Notes: a model not told the origin generated them from the sequence alone. Shown: positions 43,407 to 51,533, numbered from the stretch's first letter. The stretch: DNA of 64,000 nucleotides from Halotia wernerae (GCA_034931985.1 JAYGHB010000002.1:98017-162016); one strand, 5' to 3'. Translations and numbers: made by a program.

Positions 43407-44273
43407 ATGTTCGCGATCGGCGGTCTGGTTTTCGTGTTCTTGTGCGTGTTCGGGGGCTACGTGCTCGCCGGCGGCAAGCTCGGCGTGATCATGAAGGCGC
43501 TGCCCTTCGAGTTCATGATCATCGGCGGTTCGGCCGCGGGCACGTTCCTGATCGGCAACTCCGGTTCGATCATCAGCCACGCGCTCAAGGATTTCGGCAA
43601 GGTCTTCGGCGGGCCGAAATACAAGCGCGACGATTTCATCGATCTGCTCTGCCTCATCTTCACGATCCTGAAGCTCGCGCGCTCGAAAGGCACGCTGGCG
43701 GTCGAGCCGCATATCGAGAAGCCCGACGAATCCAACATCTTCATGGCGTACCCGAAGATCCTCGCGAACAAATACGCGATCATGCTGATCTGCGATCATA
43801 TGCGTATGCTGTCGATGGGCGTCGAAGACGCGCACCAGCTCGAGGAAATCTTCAACAAGGAACTCGAAAAGCACCATCACGAGACGCTTCGCGGCGCCCA
43901 AGCGCTCGCCACCGTCGCCGATGCGTGCCCCGCACTGGGCATCGTCGCCGCCGTCATGGGCGTCATCAAGACCATGTCGTCGGTCGACCAGCCGCCGGTC
44001 ATTCTGGGCGGCCTGATCGCCTCGGCGCTGGTCGGCACGTTCTTGGGCGTGTTGCTGTCCTACGGCATCTTGGGCCCGATGGCCGGCCGTTTGAAGCAAT
44101 GCTACGAGGACGAGTTCAAGTACTACGAGATCATCCGCGATACGTTCGTGGCGCATCTCCAGGGCAACGCGCCGCAGATCTCGACCGAGATCGGCCGCAA
44201 GAGCGTGCCGAGCGAACTCCAGCCGACCTTCTACGAATTGGAAGAGGCGATCGCCTCCAAGCCCGCGGCGTGA
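43407..44273 (+). CDS. motA: flagellar motor stator protein MotA
   Basis: A 288-residue proton-channel component with four membrane segments. The start at 43407 has a near-perfect GGAGGAATTCG site. The N-terminus (LPFEFMIIGGSAAGTFLIGN), the charged cytoplasmic loop (around residues 80-160) and the TM3-TM4 region (TVADACPALGIVAAVMGVIK) are typical of MotA. No motB is nearby. Instead the next gene, overlapping by GTGA, is a GT41-type glycosyltransferase. Confidence 0.93.
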   Translation: MFAIGGLVFVFLCVFGGYVLAGGKLGVIMKALPFEFMIIGGSAAGTFLIGNSGSIISHALKDFGKVFGGPKYKRDDFIDLLCLIFTILKLARSKGTLAVEPHIEKPDESNIFMAYPKILANKYAIMLICDHMRMLSMGVEDAHQLEEIFNKELEKHHHETLRGAQALATVADACPALGIVAAVMGVIKTMSSVDQPPVILGGLIASALVGTFLGVLLSYGILGPMAGRLKQCYEDEFKYYEIIRDTFVAHLQGNAPQISTEIGRKSVPSELQPTFYELEEAIASKPAA

Positions 44274-45931
44274 GTTCCGATCCGGGGCTCGCCGCTTCGG
44301 CGCTCCAGGAAGGATTGGCGGCGGCGCAGCGCGGCGACGCCGAAGGCGCGCTCAAGGCATGGCGCCGCGCGCGGCTGCTCGATCCCGCCGATCAAGGCAC
44401 GATCCTGCGTTTGGGCGATCTGCTGATCCGTATCGGCCGCTATGCCGATGCGGACGCGACGCTCGCCGAAGGAACCCCAAGCCCCGCCATCGCGCGAAGG
44501 CGTGCTATCTGCGCGCTCGCCTTCGGCCATTTCGCGGCGGCCGAAGCGTTCGCGCGCGCGGCGCTCGACGATGCGGCCGAAGGGGCGCAAGCCCGCCAAT
44601 TTCTGGCGAGCGTGCTGATCCAGCGCGGCGACGTGGCGGCGGCGCGCAAAGAATTGGCGCTCGCCAAAGCCGCCGATCCGGCATTGGAAAGCGCCTATAC
44701 CGACGATCTGTTCGCCGCGAATTACGATCCGGCGATGACCGGTGCGGCGCTCAAGGCGCTTTACGCCGATTGGGCGACGCGTTTCTGCCCGCCGGAGATT
44801 CCGCTTGCGGCACCGAACGTCGGCGGCCGGCGGTTGAAGGTCGCTTACGTCTCGCCCGATCTGCGCCGCCACTCGCTGCGCCACTTTATCTCTCCGATTT
44901 TCCGGCACCACGATCGCGCGAAGATCGAAGTTCACGCCTATGCGCTGAACGGCACGCCGGACGCCGAGGCGGCCGCACTGCGCGGTCTCGTCGATGTCTG
45001 GCACGACTGCCAAGCGTTCGACGACGACGGGCTCGCCGCCAAAGCACGCGAAGACGGGATCGACGTCGCCGTCGATCTCGCGGGGCACACGGCGGGCGCC
45101 AAGCTCAAAGCCTTCGCGCGGCGCTTGGCGCCCGTGCAGGTTACCTGGCTCGGCTATGGCGGCACGACCGGCGTGGGCGCGATGGATTGGTATTTGGGCG
45201 ACGCGCATATGGCGCCGAAGGGCGGCGACGACGCGTTTACCGAACGCGTTTGGCGCTTGGATCGCGCGGCATTCGCCTTCGATCCGCCGCCGGAGATGCC
45301 GACCGTTTCGCCGTTGCCGGCGCAGGCCAAGGGATATGTGACGTTCGGCAGTTTCTCGCGCCTCGTGCGGATCAACGACGCGGTGATCGCGGCCTGGGCG
45401 GCGATCTTGGCGCAAATGCCGGGTTCGCGCCTCATGCTGAACGCGCTGCCCTTCGTCGATCGCGCCGTGCGCGACGATTACACCAAACGTTTCGCGCTTC
45501 ACGGGATCGCGGACGATCGTCTCGATCTCGTCTACACCTCGCCGCAACCCGCGACATGGGCCGCCTATGGCCAGATCGACATTGCCCTCGATCCGTTTCC
45601 GCATAATGGCGGCGTGACGACGTTCGAAGCGTTGTGGATGGGCGTGCCGATGGTCAGCCTGCGGGCGCGCCCGCCGCTCGGCCGCTACGGCGAATGCCTG
45701 CTGTCGGCGTTGCAGCTCGACGAATGGGCTGCCGACAATGCCGACGCCTATATCGCGCGCGCGGTCGAAGCGGCGCGGGAATTGCCGAAGCTGGCGGCGT
45801 TGCGCCGCGGCTTGCGGCCGCGTATGGCGGCAAGCGAACTCTGCGACGGGAAGGGGCTCGCGGCGGCGCTGGACGCGGCCTACCTCGCGATGTTCAACGC
45901 CCGGGCGGAATCTTCGTCCGGTAACGCTTAA
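44270..45931 (+). CDS. TPR and GT41 (O-GlcNAc-transferase/SPINDLY-like) glycosyltransferase
   Basis: A 553-residue protein. Residues about 5-140 contain TPR-like helical repeats (AAQRGDAEGALKAWRRARLL). From about 180 it is a GT41 catalytic domain: VAYVSPDLRRHSLRHF, VDLAGHTAGAKL, the PVQVTWLGYGGTTG segment and DPFPHNGGVTTFEALWMGVP with the donor-binding end. Bacterial members transfer a sugar to Ser or Thr, sometimes on flagellins or adhesins. The GTG start at 44270 overlaps the motA stop. Placement suggests glycosylation of a flagellar or surface protein. Confidence 0.88.
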   Translation: MSSDPGLAASALQEGLAAAQRGDAEGALKAWRRARLLDPADQGTILRLGDLLIRIGRYADADATLAEGTPSPAIARRRAICALAFGHFAAAEAFARAALDDAAEGAQARQFLASVLIQRGDVAAARKELALAKAADPALESAYTDDLFAANYDPAMTGAALKALYADWATRFCPPEIPLAAPNVGGRRLKVAYVSPDLRRHSLRHFISPIFRHHDRAKIEVHAYALNGTPDAEAAALRGLVDVWHDCQAFDDDGLAAKAREDGIDVAVDLAGHTAGAKLKAFARRLAPVQVTWLGYGGTTGVGAMDWYLGDAHMAPKGGDDAFTERVWRLDRAAFAFDPPPEMPTVSPLPAQAKGYVTFGSFSRLVRINDAVIAAWAAILAQMPGSRLMLNALPFVDRAVRDDYTKRFALHGIADDRLDLVYTSPQPATWAAYGQIDIALDPFPHNGGVTTFEALWMGVPMVSLRARPPLGRYGECLLSALQLDEWAADNADAYIARAVEAARELPKLAALRRGLRPRMAASELCDGKGLAAALDAAYLAMFNARAESSSGNA

Positions 45932-46178
45932 CGGGCACCGTCTGGCCCGGCAGCCATTTTTTCACCGCCTGGGGCTTCGACGCCTTCTTGCCGATCGTCG
46001 CCTCTTCCAGTTTGTCGGCGAGGCTTTTGTAGTTGTCCATCGTCTGGGCCAGCAGATCGCGCTTGGCGATGCCCATGGCGATCGCGCTGTCGCCCTTCAT
46101 CTGCGCTTGGCGCAGCAGATAGATCATCAGCCGCGCTTCGTCGCCCGAGATTTTCAGCGTGTAGATGGGGCCGCTCAT
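45894..46178 (-). CDS. hypothetical basic protein
   Basis: A 94-residue protein with a basic, Lys/Arg-rich C-terminal third (KKASKPQAVKKWLPGQTVPV). The N-terminal part (ISGDEARLMIYLLRQAQMKG) looks helical. It overlaps the end of the glycosyltransferase gene by 38 bases in the opposite direction. No motif recognised. Confidence 0.68.
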   Translation of the reverse strand: MSGPIYTLKISGDEARLMIYLLRQAQMKGDSAIAMGIAKRDLLAQTMDNYKSLADKLEEATIGKKASKPQAVKKWLPGQTVPVKRYRTKIPPGR

Positions 46179-46214
46179 GATCGATCCTCGATTCGTCGTC
46201 GAGGCCCGATTGTA

Positions 46215-46718
46215 TCACGCGGCGCGGGGCGCGACCTTGTCGCGGAAATCCTCGAAGCCCGCGAGCACCAGCCACAAGCGCCCGACCTCGGCCGTGCGCT
46301 TGGACAACGGGATCGACAGGCGCGAGTAGCGCCACGTGCCTTGCGGCGTCAGCGCTTCGATCGTGTGCAGCAGCGGCTGGCGCGCTTGCACGATTTCGCG
46401 GAACTGGCCGCACAACAAGTCGCGAAACGCCGGATCGGGAATGGCTTCGAACTCGCAGCAGCCGTTCGACGTGTCGCCGCAAACTTTGAAGTCGCAGCCC
46501 ATGCCGCGCACGTCGAAGACGGCGAGCTTGTCGTTGAGGCCGGGCACTTGTTCGGGATGCAGCGAGTCCGCGCAAACGAGCCCCGCCTGACGTTCGCCAT
46601 CGGCCCAGTGGAGCAGGGCCAAACGCTGCGCTGGATCCGCCGCCTGGCAATAATGCGCGGTCGATCCCGTGAAGCGGGGGCCGGTGAAGCGCGCCGTGCT
46701 GGCGATCGTCGAAGTCAT
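46215..46718 (-). CDS. PAS-like domain protein
   Basis: A 167-residue cytoplasmic protein. Its layout and the ARQPLLHTIEALTPQGTWRY and LSIPLSK segments resemble PAS_5-type proteins from alphaproteobacteria, which I infer from general pattern. It has several Cys (CDFKVCGDTSNGCCEF), an unusual cluster that might bind metal or respond to redox. The start at 46718 gives MTSTIASTARF; a start at 46754 is possible. It lies 36 bases upstream of the basic hypothetical gene. Confidence 0.62.
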   Translation of the reverse strand: MTSTIASTARFTGPRFTGSTAHYCQAADPAQRLALLHWADGERQAGLVCADSLHPEQVPGLNDKLAVFDVRGMGCDFKVCGDTSNGCCEFEAIPDPAFRDLLCGQFREIVQARQPLLHTIEALTPQGTWRYSRLSIPLSKRTAEVGRLWLVLAGFEDFRDKVAPRAA

Positions 46719-46883
46719 AGCGGACGGGGCCCCTTCGGAAGACCCATCGTACATAAGGGCTTCGACGCCGGATTAAAGGGGGGCGCACCCGTTTTCCCGG
46801 CAAATCGCCGCGGACGCGACGCGGAAAACCGCCCCCGCGGCGGGGACGGTGCGGGAAGTCCCGGTACCGGAAAGACGCCGCCG

Positions 46884-47087
46884 TTACGCGGAGATATTCA
46901 GCTTCGCGCCGCGACCCTGGAGGGACGCGATCGAGTTGCTGGCGATCTCGTTACCTTGAGCCACGCCCCGGAGGATCTGACCCTGGTAATTTTCGGCGAA
47001 TTGTTCGGTCACGTCGCGGAACGCGGCCGTCTTCTGATTGCGGAAATCGATCACAGGCTGAGCTGCCTGCGAGATAGACGCGGCCAT
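46884..47087 (-). CDS. small helical hypothetical protein
   Basis: A 67-residue protein with polar, Gln/Asn-rich helices (TAAFRDVTEQFAENYQGQIL, then GNEIASNSIASLQGRG). The pattern looks like a small filament or rod component, but I have no family match. The 264-base region upstream (47088-47351) is AT-rich, with a possible promoter, and holds no other gene I can support. Confidence 0.65.
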   Translation of the reverse strand: MAASISQAAQPVIDFRNQKTAAFRDVTEQFAENYQGQILRGVAQGNEIASNSIASLQGRGAKLNISA

Positions 47088-47351
47088 CGGGATTCTCCAG
47101 TGGCGTTGGTTTTCGAGGTAATCAGTATAGTTAATGGCCGTTTACCAAGTCAACGACCGAGTCGCAGTTTTTGTCGCGATTTGCCTGAGTTAAGTCCGCA
47201 AAAATTATCGTTTTTTTCGACTGCGATACGGGGCGCCATCCCGTCTAGGGACCAATTGCCCATATTCCAAACTGTATTATTTAGTGATTTTACTTGCCTT
47301 TCGCGCGATAGAATAACGCCGAGAACCGCTTGGGGAAGGGGCAAGTAGAAG

Positions 47352-47636
47352 ATGGCAATGGATGTCACTTATCGGCATGCGATCTCCGTCTGGTGGGCGA
47401 TTTTTTGGCGGGGGCTTTTGTTCTGTTTTATGGCCGGTTTCGTCGCTGGCTTTATTATCGGATTTGCTGGCGCGATCGCCGGGATTGGGCATTTGACGCA
47501 GCCATTGTCGATGGCCGCCGGATTTATCGTGGCCCTGCCGGTTGGCATTTGGGTGGTACGGAATGTCCTGCGGAAGAAATTCAAAACCTTCCGGATTGCG
47601 CTCGTGCCGATCGACCAATCGTCCCCAGCTAACTAA
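47352..47636 (+). CDS. small membrane protein
   Basis: A 94-residue protein with two hydrophobic segments (WWAIFWRGLLFCFMAGFVAG and MAAGFIVALPVGIWVVRNVL) and a basic end. A GGGGCAAG site lies close upstream. It stands between the flagellar-side small genes and the left end of the tRNA-Gln insertion. Function unknown. Confidence 0.65.
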   Translation: MAMDVTYRHAISVWWAIFWRGLLFCFMAGFVAGFIIGFAGAIAGIGHLTQPLSMAAGFIVALPVGIWVVRNVLRKKFKTFRIALVPIDQSSPAN

Positions 47637-47715
47637 TGGCTCAATATCCGACATCGGCCGTTGCCCGATTGGGAAACGGCCGAGATAGCATTCATGTTAT
47701 TGATTCGAAGGAAAT

Positions 47716-47735
47716 TTGGCTGGGGGACTAGGATT
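47716..47735. repeat. left attachment repeat (displaced tRNA-Gln 3' end)
   Basis: TTGGCTGGGGGACTAGGATT, identical to 49701-49720, which is the 3' end of the tRNA-Gln gene plus one flanking base. The copy at 47716 is followed by unrelated AT-rich sequence. A 20-base exact repeat at both ends of foreign DNA is typical of tyrosine-integrase attachment. Confidence 0.85.
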
Positions 47736-47776
47736 AAATAATACTCGATCGCAGAATTGAGAAGGTTCAGTTCACG

Positions 47777-48688
47777 ATGAGGCCTATTCGTCTCACGCTA
47801 CCGATGCTGCTGCAAAGTGTTTCCAAGATTCCTGACGAGGCTCGTGCTCGCCAAGAAGTCGTAGACCTCGCAGTCGCAATGATGATCATCAAGCACTATC
47901 TTGGCGAGGAGTGGGTTGACCGGCATGCTTCGCCGTTCGGGGTTATCGACGGATACTTTCGGGTCAAGAAGAAGCTAGTGGGTGGCGAAGAGCAACTTGA
48001 TCCATTTAGTCTTTCGCGACTTAGCATTCTCGCTGAGTGCCTTTTCAACTTACAGTACGTCAACGGCTTTGATGGCTGCGTATCTCGCATCAAAAGTGGA
48101 AATGAGAAACGGCGTGAATCCATTGAAGGTCCGTTCGCCGAGTTACAAACTGGACAGAATCTTTACATGAATGGTTGGGATTTCCGCTTCGTCGATCAAG
48201 TTGGCATTAAGCGGCGCGACTATGATTTTGAAATAATACTTCAAGATGGCATTGTGTTGTGTGCCGATGCGAAATGTAAGATTGAGACAACCGGATTGAG
48301 TGCTGACACAATCACCGGTGCCATTAATAAGGCGCAATCACAATTGCCTGATGGGCGGCCAGGGATGGCGATTATTAAGATTCCTGAACAGTGGATAGGA
48401 ATGGGCTATGAAATCCTTCGCCCTGTGCTCCGCGAAGGTTCAATTGCAAAACTTCGTAATACCACTCGGATCGTAGGTGTCTCTTTCTATTCGGTTAGCC
48501 ATCAACTGGAAAACAAAACTATCTCGGAGACCTATCATTTCTATCACATCCACAATCCCAACAATGCTTTTGATGCAAGGCGAGATTGGGATTTGTTTCA
48601 TGAGCGACGGCGGGTGCCTCTGACTTCAAACAAGCTGCCGAAATGGATAAGTCTGCGTCAGTTCCCGTACGAGGCATTGAGCGGTTAA
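47777..48688 (+). CDS. putative PD-(D/E)xK-type nuclease, island gene
   Basis: A 303-residue protein of unknown family. The segment DYDFEIILQDGIVLCADAKC (residues 148-167) fits the nuclease core D-x(n)-(D/E)-x-K, with Asp150, Asp164 and Lys166 and a possible upstream Glu in helix 1 (Glu118 or Glu122). The N-terminal 110 residues look helical. Codon use and GC are much lower than in neighbours, so it is recently acquired. It sits inside the tRNA-Gln island with no partner methylase. A restriction- or abortive-type defence role is plausible but unproven. Confidence 0.8.
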   Translation: MRPIRLTLPMLLQSVSKIPDEARARQEVVDLAVAMMIIKHYLGEEWVDRHASPFGVIDGYFRVKKKLVGGEEQLDPFSLSRLSILAECLFNLQYVNGFDGCVSRIKSGNEKRRESIEGPFAELQTGQNLYMNGWDFRFVDQVGIKRRDYDFEIILQDGIVLCADAKCKIETTGLSADTITGAINKAQSQLPDGRPGMAIIKIPEQWIGMGYEILRPVLREGSIAKLRNTTRIVGVSFYSVSHQLENKTISETYHFYHIHNPNNAFDARRDWDLFHERRRVPLTSNKLPKWISLRQFPYEALSG

Positions 48689-48750
48689 GTTGCTCGTCCT
48701 TGTGTGGCAATCCGAAATCTGGATGAGTGCCCCGACGCATCAATCTCTCA

Positions 48751-48891
48751 TCAAGCTTGGTGCAAAAACTTGGTCAGGTCAATCCCGACTTCCTTGCAGG
48801 CCTGACCAATGGTCCGGCCCTGCGCCACCAGCACGTCGATCTGACGCAGCTTCGTGACGATCTGTTCAGCACTATGTCGCTTCCTCGGCAT
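48751..48891 (-). pseudogene. truncated IS3-family transposase OrfA
   Basis: The first 46 codons of an IS3-type OrfA: MPRKRHSAEQIVTKLRQID followed by VLVAQGRTIGQACKEVGID, a clear match to the HTH_Tnp_1 start of IS3/IS407-type elements. It stops at LTKFLHQA soon after the HTH, so the rest of OrfA and all of OrfB are missing. An IS-end-like sequence lies upstream near 48935-48957. It is a decayed insertion inside the island. Confidence 0.8.
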
Positions 48892-48934
48892 CTTCAGGTT
48901 CCCTTTCCAAACTGACTATCCCAATCAGCCTGGT

Positions 48935-48957
48935 TCAAGAAAACCCGGTCAGGTCAC
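48935..48957. repeat. insertion-sequence end remnant with a nearby direct copy
   Basis: Reading the minus strand, the IS edge begins TGACCTGACCGGGTTTTCTT. A close copy, TGACCTGACCAAGTTTTTGC, lies at the other side of the OrfA fragment (about 48763-48782) in the same direction. Direct rather than inverted copies suggest nested insertion and deletion. Confidence 0.5.
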
Positions 48958-49061
48958 GGGTTTTCAAGCGCGATAAATGCTTCACAGATTTTTTGGATTT
49001 GAAAGTTGATTAACCAAGAGGTTTAATCTTTTCGAGATAAAGAATGTCCAGGGAGCTAAAA

Positions 49062-49604
49062 ATGTCCACATCCGAATGGGTCTTAATCGCGCAGAAGGTA
49101 GATTGGGCGGTTGTGTTGGCAACTTTCCTTGGGCCTATTATTGCGGTCTTAATCACGAGGTGGCGCGATAACAAATCGATGGAGAAGGGGCGGCAAATTC
49201 ATGTCTTTCGAACGCTGATGGCTACTCGGCGACAAAAGATCAACACTGACCATGTCGCTGCACTTAATCTCATTGAAATTGAATTTTATAACATCAATTC
49301 GGTTCAAGAGGCTTGGCGCGCATATCTCAAACATCTCACTGTAGCCGATCCCGGCCGGGAGCTGTCTCAAGAGGAATTTCAGGCGCGGGAGGCTACACGG
49401 CAGGATCTGATCACAAAGCTTCTTTTCGAAATGGCAAAATACCTCGGTTTTTCCAATCTTGAACAAATTGAAATTCGTAATGGTGGCTATGCTCCTGAGG
49501 GTTGGAGATACCGCGATCTACAAGCCGGGCGTGCGCAGGACTACCTGATCGCTATGTCGGAAGGGCGAGCCACCTTACCGGTGCGAGTCGTGCCGCCCGC
49601 CTAA
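49062..49604 (+). CDS. DUF6680-like membrane-anchored protein, island gene
   Basis: A 180-residue protein. One N-terminal membrane segment (DWAVVLATFLGPIIAVLITR) is followed by a cytoplasmic helical region. VFRTLMATRRQKINTDHVAA, ALNLIEIEFYN and the W-x-A-Y-L-x-H-L segment recall DUF6680, as I remember it. The start at 49062 has AGGGAG upstream; 49044 is possible. It is AT-rich and inside the tRNA-Gln island. Function unknown; its island neighbour looks like a nuclease. Confidence 0.75.
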   Translation: MSTSEWVLIAQKVDWAVVLATFLGPIIAVLITRWRDNKSMEKGRQIHVFRTLMATRRQKINTDHVAALNLIEIEFYNINSVQEAWRAYLKHLTVADPGRELSQEEFQAREATRQDLITKLLFEMAKYLGFSNLEQIEIRNGGYAPEGWRYRDLQAGRAQDYLIAMSEGRATLPVRVVPPA

Positions 49605-49700
49605 CCACTCAGTTAGTGGAGAACGACGGCATAAAAATTTGTACCGACGCGTTGTACCGACGCGCGTATTTAAATCGTTAAAAAACAATAGCTTGAAGTA

Positions 49701-49720
49701 TTGGCTGGGGGACTAGGATT
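49701..49720. repeat. right attachment repeat within tRNA-Gln
   Basis: The same 20-base sequence as 47716-47735, here part of the intact tRNA gene (acceptor-stem 3' strand and CCA) plus one flanking base. Confidence 0.85.
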
Positions 49721-49775
49721 CGAACCTAGACAACCAGAGTCAGAGTCTGGGGTCCTACCGTTAGACGATCCCCCA
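49702..49775 (-). tRNA. tRNA-Gln (anticodon CUG)
   Basis: A 74-base gene including encoded CCA. The acceptor arms are TGGGGGA and TCCCCCA. The anticodon stem CCAGA/TCTGG encloses the loop CTCTGAC, giving anticodon CUG. The T-arm has GGTTCGAATCC and the D-arm has TAACGGTA. All arms pair. It lies just upstream of ppx/gppA and is the insertion target of the island. Confidence 0.96.
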
Positions 49776-49905
49776 GCGGGACGCGTCCGCCGGACGAGGC
49801 GAAACCCCATCCAAGCGGCGCTGTCTATATCGCCCTTCGCCCGGATCGTCAAACCCGGTTACAGTGGTCGCCAAAATAGCGACGTCAGTATGGGGAGATA
49901 TTTCT

Positions 49906-50883
49906 GTGGAGACGGCGCAAGCCAGACGGGACGAGGGGCCGATACTCGCGGCCCTCGACCTCGGCACGAATAATTGCCGTCTGTTGATCGCCAAACCCGC
50001 CCCCGGCGGGTTCCGGGTGGTGGACGCGTTTTCGCGCATCGTACGCCTGGGCGAAGGGCTCGAGCGCAGCGGCAACCTGGCCGAAACGGCGATGATCCGC
50101 GCGTTGGACGCGCTGTCGGTCTGTGCGGCCAAGATGGACCGGCGCGGCGTGACCGCCTTTCGCGGCGTGGCGACCGAGGCTTGCCGGCGGGCCGAAAACG
50201 GGCCGGCCTTCCTGTCGCGCGTGCGCGAGGCGACGGGGATCGAGCTTGAACCCATCGCGGCGGACGAGGAGGCGGATCTCGCCTTGGCCGGCTGCGCGTC
50301 GCTGCTCGATTCAGGCAAGCCCCACGCCATCGCCTTCGATATCGGCGGCGGGTCGACCGAAGTCATGTGGCTGGAGCGCGACGGCGAAACCTGGCGCCGC
50401 ATCGATTTCGTGTCTTTGCCTTTGGGTGTCGTCGCGATCGCAGAACGCCTGGGGCCCGACAAAATCCCGTGCGAGGTCTATCAAGCGGCCGTCGCCGACA
50501 TCACCGCGCGGCTTGCGGAACTGGACGCGCGCCACGATATCGGGGCCCAAGTCGCGGCCGGGAATGTCGAAATGGTCGGCACGTCGGGCACGGTGACGAC
50601 GCTGTCGGGCATCGCGATGGGCTTGCCGCGCTACGAACGCGCCCTGGTCGATGGCTCCTGGCTCGATTTCGCGCAGATCAAAGCGCTGTCGGCCGATCTC
50701 GCCGCCGCCGATCTGGCGGGCCGCGCGCGGCACGGCTGTATCGGGCGCGAGCGCGCCGATCTGGTCGTCGCGGGCTGCGCGCTGCTGGAGGGGATTTGCG
50801 CGCGCTGGCCGGTCGGGCGCTTGCGCGTCGCCGATCGGGGCTTGCGCGAAGGCATTCTGATGGGTCTATTGCGGTTGTTATGA
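49906..50883 (+). CDS. Ppx/GppA-family phosphatase (exopolyphosphatase-like)
   Basis: A 325-residue ASKHA-fold phosphatase. The nucleotide-binding motifs ALDLGTNNCRLLIA (residues 16-29) and AFDIGGGSTE are present, with GTSGTVTTLSGIAMG in the C-terminal half. The family removes phosphates from polyphosphate or pppGpp. It is short (the N-terminal two domains only), as in other alphaproteobacteria. The GTG at 49906 has GGGGAG 8 bases upstream and is preferred over GTG 49864. It overlaps rlmE by four bases (ATGA). Confidence 0.93.
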   Translation: METAQARRDEGPILAALDLGTNNCRLLIAKPAPGGFRVVDAFSRIVRLGEGLERSGNLAETAMIRALDALSVCAAKMDRRGVTAFRGVATEACRRAENGPAFLSRVREATGIELEPIAADEEADLALAGCASLLDSGKPHAIAFDIGGGSTEVMWLERDGETWRRIDFVSLPLGVVAIAERLGPDKIPCEVYQAAVADITARLAELDARHDIGAQVAAGNVEMVGTSGTVTTLSGIAMGLPRYERALVDGSWLDFAQIKALSADLAAADLAGRARHGCIGRERADLVVAGCALLEGICARWPVGRLRVADRGLREGILMGLLRLL

Positions 50884-51533
50884 GCAATAGCGACCGTCTC
50901 GCCGCCCGCCTGAAGACCGCCAAAGGGCGCACCACCTCGCAGCAGAACTGGCTGCGCCGCCATATCAACGATCCTTACGTCGGCAAGGCGAAGGACGCCG
51001 GGTATCGCAGCCGTGCGGCCTTCAAGCTGATCGAGATCGACGCCAAGGCGCGGATTTTCCGCAACGGCATAAAAGTCGTCGATCTCGGGGCGGCCCCCGG
51101 CGGCTGGACGCAAGTCATGATCGAGCGTAAAGCGGGCATGGTCGTCGCCCTCGATATTTTGGAGATGGACCCGATCCCCGGCGCCGTCATGCTCCATGCC
51201 GATTTTCTCGATCCCAAAGCCGCGGAGCGGGTCAAAGCCGCGCTGAACGGCCCCGCCGATTTGATTTTGAGCGATATGGCGCCGTCGATGACCGGCCATC
51301 GCGAAACCGATCATCTGCGCATCATCACGCTGGTCGAAGCCGCGTTCGACTTCGCCTGCGAAGTGCTGAAACCGGGCGGCGCCTTCGTCGCCAAACTGCG
51401 CCAGGGGGCGGAGGAGCAGAATCTGGTGAAGGCCGTACAGGCGCGTTTCGCCAAGCTGCAGCGCATCAAACCGCCGGCCAGCCGGGCCGAGTCGGCGGAG
51501 TTTTATTTCGCCGCGACCGGCTTCAAAGGCTGA
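50880..51533 (+). CDS. rlmE: 23S rRNA 2'-O-ribose methyltransferase RlmE (FtsJ)
   Basis: A 217-residue SAM-dependent enzyme that methylates a universally conserved uridine of the 23S rRNA A-loop. Motif I is VVDLGAAPGGWTQV, motif IV is LSDMAPSMTGHRETDH, and the Lys in FVAKLRQG fits the catalytic tetrad. The N-terminal basic stretch binds RNA. It starts inside the Ppx/GppA gene end (ATGA overlap). Confidence 0.95.
   Translation: MSNSDRLAARLKTAKGRTTSQQNWLRRHINDPYVGKAKDAGYRSRAAFKLIEIDAKARIFRNGIKVVDLGAAPGGWTQVMIERKAGMVVALDILEMDPIPGAVMLHADFLDPKAAERVKAALNGPADLILSDMAPSMTGHRETDHLRIITLVEAAFDFACEVLKPGGAFVAKLRQGAEEQNLVKAVQARFAKLQRIKPPASRAESAEFYFAATGFKG

Larger units (their letters stand above)
47716..49720. 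mobile_element. mini-island inserted at the 3' end of tRNA-Gln
   Basis: A 2.0 kb segment bounded by identical 20-base copies of the tRNA-Gln 3' end (47716-47735 and 49701-49720). It holds two genes and an IS remnant, all with lower GC and different codon use from the surrounding DNA. The intact tRNA is on the right. There is no integrase, so it was either mobilised by one in trans or lost one. The structure is that of a small integrative island; the direction and the missing integrase are inferred. Confidence 0.85.

Noticed and set aside
43442..44269. A very long glycosyltransferase starting upstream inside motA
   Set aside because: The upstream part is out-of-frame motA with no TPR pattern; the GTG at 44270 fits the operon overlap.
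47277..47654. Minus-strand frame over the small membrane protein
   Set aside because: Charged, low-complexity product; the plus strand gives a clean two-helix membrane protein.
48727..48915. Plus-strand 62-codon frame in the tRNA-Gln island
   Set aside because: It is antisense to a recognisable IS3 OrfA fragment.
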